Positions 60,542-64,000 of a stretch of 64,000 nucleotides of DNA are shown here, one piece after another; the stretch's first letter is position 1; every line of letters begins with the position of its first letter. The position numbers were made by a program, and so were the translations under genes. Source of the DNA: Lachnospiraceae bacterium (GTDB taxonomy: Bacteria; Bacillota; Clostridia; Lachnospirales; Lachnospiraceae); the NCBI GenBank assembly GCA_910576125.1, contig CAJTHM010000006.1, positions 1-64,000 of the forward strand. The letters are read 5' to 3'. Under the pieces are notes generated by a model. It saw nothing but the letters and a program-made list of their open reading frames with translations, was not told the origin of the DNA and ran no database searches.

Positions 60542-62164
60542 GTGAATTGGTTAGACAGGGCGGTAAATGCAATTTCCCCCGAAAGGGCATTGAAAAGAGA
60601 GGTTGCAAGGCAGAGGTTAAGCCTAATCAATAGCGGATATGGGAACTATGGGGCAAATTCCACAAAGAAAGCCGTTATAGGGTGGACGCACGGCGGAGGA
60701 AGCCACAGAGAGGACATAGAAGAGCATGTAGACACGTTACGGCAGAGAAGCAGGGATTTATATTGCGGAGGGTCAAACATTGCCACAGGGGCGGTAAAAC
60801 GGCTTAGGACAAATGCCGTAGGTACGGGGTTGCACCTTAAAAGCACAATCAACGAGGAATTTTTAGGGATAACGCAGGAGGAAGCAAGGGAGTTAGAGGA
60901 AACGATAGAAAGGGAGTTTGCACATTGGGCGGAATCTGAAAATTGCGATATTGAGCGGATAGATAATTTTTATCAGTTGCAGCAGTTGGCGTTACTCAAT
61001 GCCTTGCTTAGTGGGGATTCCTTTGCACTTATGACAACCACAAAGAGAATCGGGAGTATTTACGATTTAAGGATTGAACTTGTGGAAGCTGACAGAGTAA
61101 GCACCCCGGACGCAGAGAGGGTAAACCCTTTATTTTGCGAGGGGGTGGAAAAGAACAGTGCCGGGGAAGTGGTAGCCTATCATATCTCAAAATTCCACCC
61201 TCTTTCATTCCAAGACAGGCAGCCGAGGGAGTGGGTAAGGGTAAAGGCGTTTGGAGAGAAAACAGGCAGGAGGAACGCAATACACGTTATGAATCGGGAG
61301 CGTATCGGGCAAGTCCGGGGCGTTCCTTTTTTATCCCCTGTTATTGAAACCATAAAGCAGCTTGGGCGGTATACGGACGCAGAGGTATTAGCAGCCGTTA
61401 TCAATGGATTGTTTACGGTATTCATTGAAAAGGAGGGGGCGAGTGATGATATACCGCTTGGGGAATCCGTGCCGGAAGAAATGCAAGTGGACGCAGAGGA
61501 CGAAAACAGTATAGAACTTGCACCCGGAGCGGTAATTGACCTTGGGGAGGGCGAAAAGGCAAACATGGTAAATCCGGGCAGACCCAACCCGAACTTTGAC
61601 CCCTTTGTAATGGCGGTAATTAAGCAGATTGGGGCAGCCTTGGAGATACCCTACGAAATCCTCATTATGGCGTTTAGCAACAATTATTCAGCGTCAAGGG
61701 CCGCTATATTGGAGTTTTTCGAGGTTATCAAGATGTACCGGGCGTGGTTCGTGGCGGACTTCTGCCAACCAATCTATGAGGAATGGTTGAGCGAAGCCGT
61801 GGCGAAAGGCAGGGTAAACGCCCCCGGCTTTTTCAATGACCCGATTATTAAACACGCATACTGTACCGCAGAGTGGAACGGTCCGGGCATGAGGCAGTTA
61901 GACCCGAAAAAAGAGGTTGAAGCAGCAGAACTAAGGGTAGAGGGCGGTTTTTCTACACGGCAGAGGGAAACGGCAGAACTTACAGGCACGGACTTTTACA
62001 GGAATATAAAGCAGCGTAAGCGTGAGGAAGAATTGTTAAAGGAGGTTAGAGGAAATGCAGGACAGAAAAGGCAGGAAGCCAATGCGGATAACGGGGATAT
62101 GGAATCAGACCCCGACAAAGACGCAGACAGACAGGACGCAGCAGAGGAAGAAACCGAGGAATAA
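60542..62164 (+). CDS. Lambda-type portal protein
   Basis: 540 residues. GTG start 10 bases after AAAGGAGG. Features of the lambda B portal family: NWLDRAVNAISPERALKRE, RQRSRDLYCGGSNIATGAVKRLRTNAVG (in pieces), LVEADRV, HVMNRERIGQVRGVPFLSPVIE and GAALEIPYEILIMAFSNNYSASRAA. It forms the ring for DNA entry at the head vertex. Acidic C-terminal tail. Confidence 0.92.
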   Translation: MNWLDRAVNAISPERALKREVARQRLSLINSGYGNYGANSTKKAVIGWTHGGGSHREDIEEHVDTLRQRSRDLYCGGSNIATGAVKRLRTNAVGTGLHLKSTINEEFLGITQEEARELEETIEREFAHWAESENCDIERIDNFYQLQQLALLNALLSGDSFALMTTTKRIGSIYDLRIELVEADRVSTPDAERVNPLFCEGVEKNSAGEVVAYHISKFHPLSFQDRQPREWVRVKAFGEKTGRRNAIHVMNRERIGQVRGVPFLSPVIETIKQLGRYTDAEVLAAVINGLFTVFIEKEGASDDIPLGESVPEEMQVDAEDENSIELAPGAVIDLGEGEKANMVNPGRPNPNFDPFVMAVIKQIGAALEIPYEILIMAFSNNYSASRAAILEFFEVIKMYRAWFVADFCQPIYEEWLSEAVAKGRVNAPGFFNDPIIKHAYCTAEWNGPGMRQLDPKKEVEAAELRVEGGFSTRQRETAELTGTDFYRNIKQRKREEELLKEVRGNAGQKRQEANADNGDMESDPDKDADRQDAAEEETEE

Positions 62165-63269
62165 AAGCGAGATACACAGGTTTTGGGATTTTGTGGCAAG
62201 CCAAGAGGGGAACACCGCCGAACTTCTCTTATACGGCGAAATATCGGATTATTCTTGGTACGGGGACGAGATAACCCCGGCGGAGTTTAACAACGACCTT
62301 AAAACCTTGGGGGCGGTTGAAGAAATTACCGTGCGTATCAATTCGGGCGGTGGCGACGTTTTCGCAGCGGTAGCCATTTACACCCGGTTAAAAGAGCATA
62401 AGGCGAAAATAACGGTCAAGATTGACGGTTGGTGTGCGTCCGCAGCCACGATTATAGCTATGGCAGGCGATACAATCGAAATATCAGTAGGCGGTATCTT
62501 TATGATACACGACCCGGCAGCAGGCGTATTAGGGTATTACAAGGCGGACGAACTGAAAAAGATAGCGGACGAACTGGAAACCATAAAACAATCAATCGTT
62601 AATTGCTATATGACAGTATCGGATAAGTCCGAGGGCGAAATAAAAAGCCTTATGACAGATGAAACATGGTACACGGGGCAGGAAGCGGTAGAAGCCGGAT
62701 TCTGTACCGCAGTCATGTTTACGGAGGTACAGACGGAGGTAGAGGACGCAGAAAAGGTAATTGTAAACTCAATCCCTATCAGTATCAGCGGATTCCATAC
62801 CGTGCCAAAAGGATTATTAGGCTATGCCAATAGCCGTAATAATAAACCCAATGCAGAAAACAGCAAGGAGGATAAGAAAATGACATTGGAAGAGTTGAAA
62901 AAAGACCACCCGGAGGTAGCCAATGCCTATAAAAATGAGATTATGGCAGGCATGGGCGGAACGGACCAGACCGCAGCCGTGGACGCAGAGAGGGCAAGGA
63001 TAAAGGCGATTGATGAAATTACCCTGCCCGGATTCGAGGATATGGCAAACAAGGCGAAATATGAAGAGCCTGTAAGTGCCGAAGCGTTCGCTATGCAGAT
63101 TGTGGCAGCACAGAAAAAGGCGGGCAAGTCGTTTCTGAATGACCGTGAGGACGATATAAACGATTCCGGCGTAAAGGACGTTACACCCGCACCGAACAAA
63201 GGGCATAACGGAGAAGAAGAGGACCCTTACGGCGACCTTATCGACAAGTTATACCCGGAAACAAAATAA
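62055..63269 (+). CDS. Head maturation protease of ClpP/SppA type with scaffold tail
   Basis: 404 residues. The N-terminal ClpP-like domain has RINSGGGDVFAAVAIY, GWCASAATIIAMAGD with the catalytic Ser (about residue 129) and FMIHDPA with the catalytic His (about 153). The C-terminal 130 residues form a scaffold-like, charged helical segment. ATG 62055 follows AAGGAGG by 9 bases and overlaps the portal gene by 110 bases. This is the lambda C-protein layout. Confidence 0.87.
   Translation: MQDRKGRKPMRITGIWNQTPTKTQTDRTQQRKKPRNKSEIHRFWDFVASQEGNTAELLLYGEISDYSWYGDEITPAEFNNDLKTLGAVEEITVRINSGGGDVFAAVAIYTRLKEHKAKITVKIDGWCASAATIIAMAGDTIEISVGGIFMIHDPAAGVLGYYKADELKKIADELETIKQSIVNCYMTVSDKSEGEIKSLMTDETWYTGQEAVEAGFCTAVMFTEVQTEVEDAEKVIVNSIPISISGFHTVPKGLLGYANSRNNKPNAENSKEDKKMTLEELKKDHPEVANAYKNEIMAGMGGTDQTAAVDAERARIKAIDEITLPGFEDMANKAKYEEPVSAEAFAMQIVAAQKKAGKSFLNDREDDINDSGVKDVTPAPNKGHNGEEEDPYGDLIDKLYPETK
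62880..63269 (+). CDS. Nested scaffolding protein from an internal start
   Basis: An ATG at 62880, in frame with the protease gene, is preceded by AAGGAGG (62865-62871) with 8-base spacing. It would give a 129-residue protein identical to the protease C-terminus, as lambda makes Nu3 within C. The initiation site is much stronger than expected by chance inside a gene. Confidence 0.65.
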   Translation: MTLEELKKDHPEVANAYKNEIMAGMGGTDQTAAVDAERARIKAIDEITLPGFEDMANKAKYEEPVSAEAFAMQIVAAQKKAGKSFLNDREDDINDSGVKDVTPAPNKGHNGEEEDPYGDLIDKLYPETK

Positions 63270-63288
63270 CAGCAGGAGGTAAAGAGAA

Positions 63289-63678
63289 ATGGCAGCAGGA
63301 AAAGAGTTGTTGGGAAGTTACAACCCCAAAATGGTACACGCAGGGGATTACCCCGTTGTGACCGATTCGGGCACAGTGGCAGAGGGCGAAACAATCTTAG
63401 AACTTATGCCCGTTGTGCTTGGCACGGACGGCAAATTAAAAGCCGTCACGTCTGATACGGTGGCAAATGTCTACGGATTGGCAGCGGAGAACGCAGACGC
63501 AGGGCAGGAGGTAGTAATCTACCTTACGGGGGAATTTTTCGGGGATTCAATCGAAGTACCCGCAGGAACTACGGCAGCGGATTTTAAAGCACCGTTTAGA
63601 AAGTTGTGTATCTTCTTAGTGGATACGGAAAACGCAGCAGCCACAAGCGGAGGTACGGGAGAGAACCCGACAGAATAA
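63289..63678 (+). CDS. Head decoration protein (gpD-like)
   Basis: 129 residues; beta-rich (GDYPVVTDSGTVAEGETILE, VYLTGEFFGDSIEVPAG in part) in the position of lambda D, between protease and major capsid genes. It probably stabilises the expanded head. Confidence 0.75.
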   Translation: MAAGKELLGSYNPKMVHAGDYPVVTDSGTVAEGETILELMPVVLGTDGKLKAVTSDTVANVYGLAAENADAGQEVVIYLTGEFFGDSIEVPAGTTAADFKAPFRKLCIFLVDTENAAATSGGTGENPTE

Positions 63679-63702
63679 GAGCAGAAAAGGAGATAAAAAA
63701 TT

Positions 63703-64000
63703 ATGGCAATCAGCATTTACGACCCCCGGACAATGGGGAAATTAGTGGAGCGTATGCCGAAAGTGCATACTTTCATCAAGTCAACCTTTTTCCGCAATAC
63801 CGAAACATTCGATACGCAGAAAATTGACGTTGACTTTAAAAAGGGGAATCGGCAGTTAGCACCTTTCGTACATAAGAAGATTGGCGGGGCGACAATCGAC
63901 AACGAGGGTTTTCAGACCAACACATACGAACCGCCCCTTGTAGCACCCAACAAGATTACGACCGTGGACGATATTTTGAAGCGGACACCCGGCGAGAGCC
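63703..64000 (+). CDS. Major capsid protein (gpE-like), partial
   Basis: The first 99 codons are visible, from ATG 63703 after AAAAGGAGA. ISIYDPRTMGKLVERMP, FIKSTFFRN and RQLAPFVHKKIGG match the N-terminus of lambda E-type major capsid proteins. The gene continues beyond the window. Confidence 0.88.
   Translation, partial: MAISIYDPRTMGKLVERMPKVHTFIKSTFFRNTETFDTQKIDVDFKKGNRQLAPFVHKKIGGATIDNEGFQTNTYEPPLVAPNKITTVDDILKRTPGES

Larger units (their letters stand above)
39418..64000 (+). mobile_element. Prophage (left part; continues past the window)
   Basis: From about 39.4 kb every gene is on the plus strand, closely packed and of lower G+C than the chromosome to the left. The order is small early proteins, a variable C-type-lectin protein, replication and modification genes, ParA/ParB, a late regulator, terminase, portal, head protease, decoration and major capsid proteins of lambda type. 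The capsid gene is cut by the window edge. The left boundary is placed by the two terminators and composition; no attachment-site repeat can be confirmed without the right end. No integrase or repressor is recognised in this part. Confidence 0.85.

Overview
The window joins a G+C-rich chromosomal segment (about 1-39.3 kb) to a visibly more A+T-rich prophage that starts near 39.4 kb and runs off the right edge. The gene families suggest a gut Clostridia genome, probably Lachnospiraceae: a BioW-type biotin operon under a BirA-like operator, many rhamnosidase-type glycosidases, MATE and ABC-2 transporters, and a lambda-type head module in the phage. This assignment is inferred from gene content and was not tested by database search.

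Region 1 (0-8.3 kb) carries a broken gene, then an OmpR-type response regulator, a histidine kinase, a lipoprotein, an ABC ATPase and an ABC-2 permease, all on the plus strand. This looks like a signal-responsive export or immunity unit. Six tandem 19-bp repeats overlap the regulator stop codon. Region 2 (8.4-13.3 kb) has a GH29 fucosidase, a stem-loop-rich intergenic element, a divergent phenylacetate-CoA ligase/ACT pair and a MATE exporter. Region 3 (13.4-19.3 kb) is a biotin operon: small membrane transporter, bioW, bioF, bioB, bioD, bioA. It has a consensus promoter overlapped by a BirA-like palindrome and ends at a terminator. It would take pimelate to biotin. Region 4 (19.4-23.5 kb) has an AraC regulator divergent from two Gfo/Idh/MocA dehydrogenases and a ThuA-like protein.

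Region 5 (23.8-31.4 kb) is the most interesting chromosomal cassette. It encodes a TerB_N-type protein, a BrxD-like P-loop ATPase, a SUKH-like plus leucine-rich-repeat protein and an Lhr/BrxHI-like helicase, with its own promoter and a strong terminator. A degraded ABC-transporter fragment sits inside it. The ATPase and helicase resemble components of BREX-type anti-phage systems, but no BREX methylase or PglZ is present. Region 6 (31.4-39.2 kb) holds three large glycosidases (two GH78-like, one GH106-like).

Region 7 (39.4-64 kb, prophage) begins after two back-to-back terminators. From left to right it has small early genes; a formylglycine-enzyme/C-type-lectin protein that looks like a diversity-generating-retroelement target, followed by a GATA-loop hairpin; YopX-like proteins; an HUH replication protein; radical SAM, exonuclease, ASCH, RecU and cytosine methyltransferase genes; ParA and ParB; and a sigma-like late regulator. 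The packaging and head genes follow: terminase, gpW-like, portal, protease/scaffold, decoration protein and major capsid protein (cut by the window edge). A lipoprotein gene with its own promoter interrupts the head module. Two near-identical copies of a late-promoter-like element flank the terminase block. No integrase, repressor or reverse transcriptase was recognised in the visible part.
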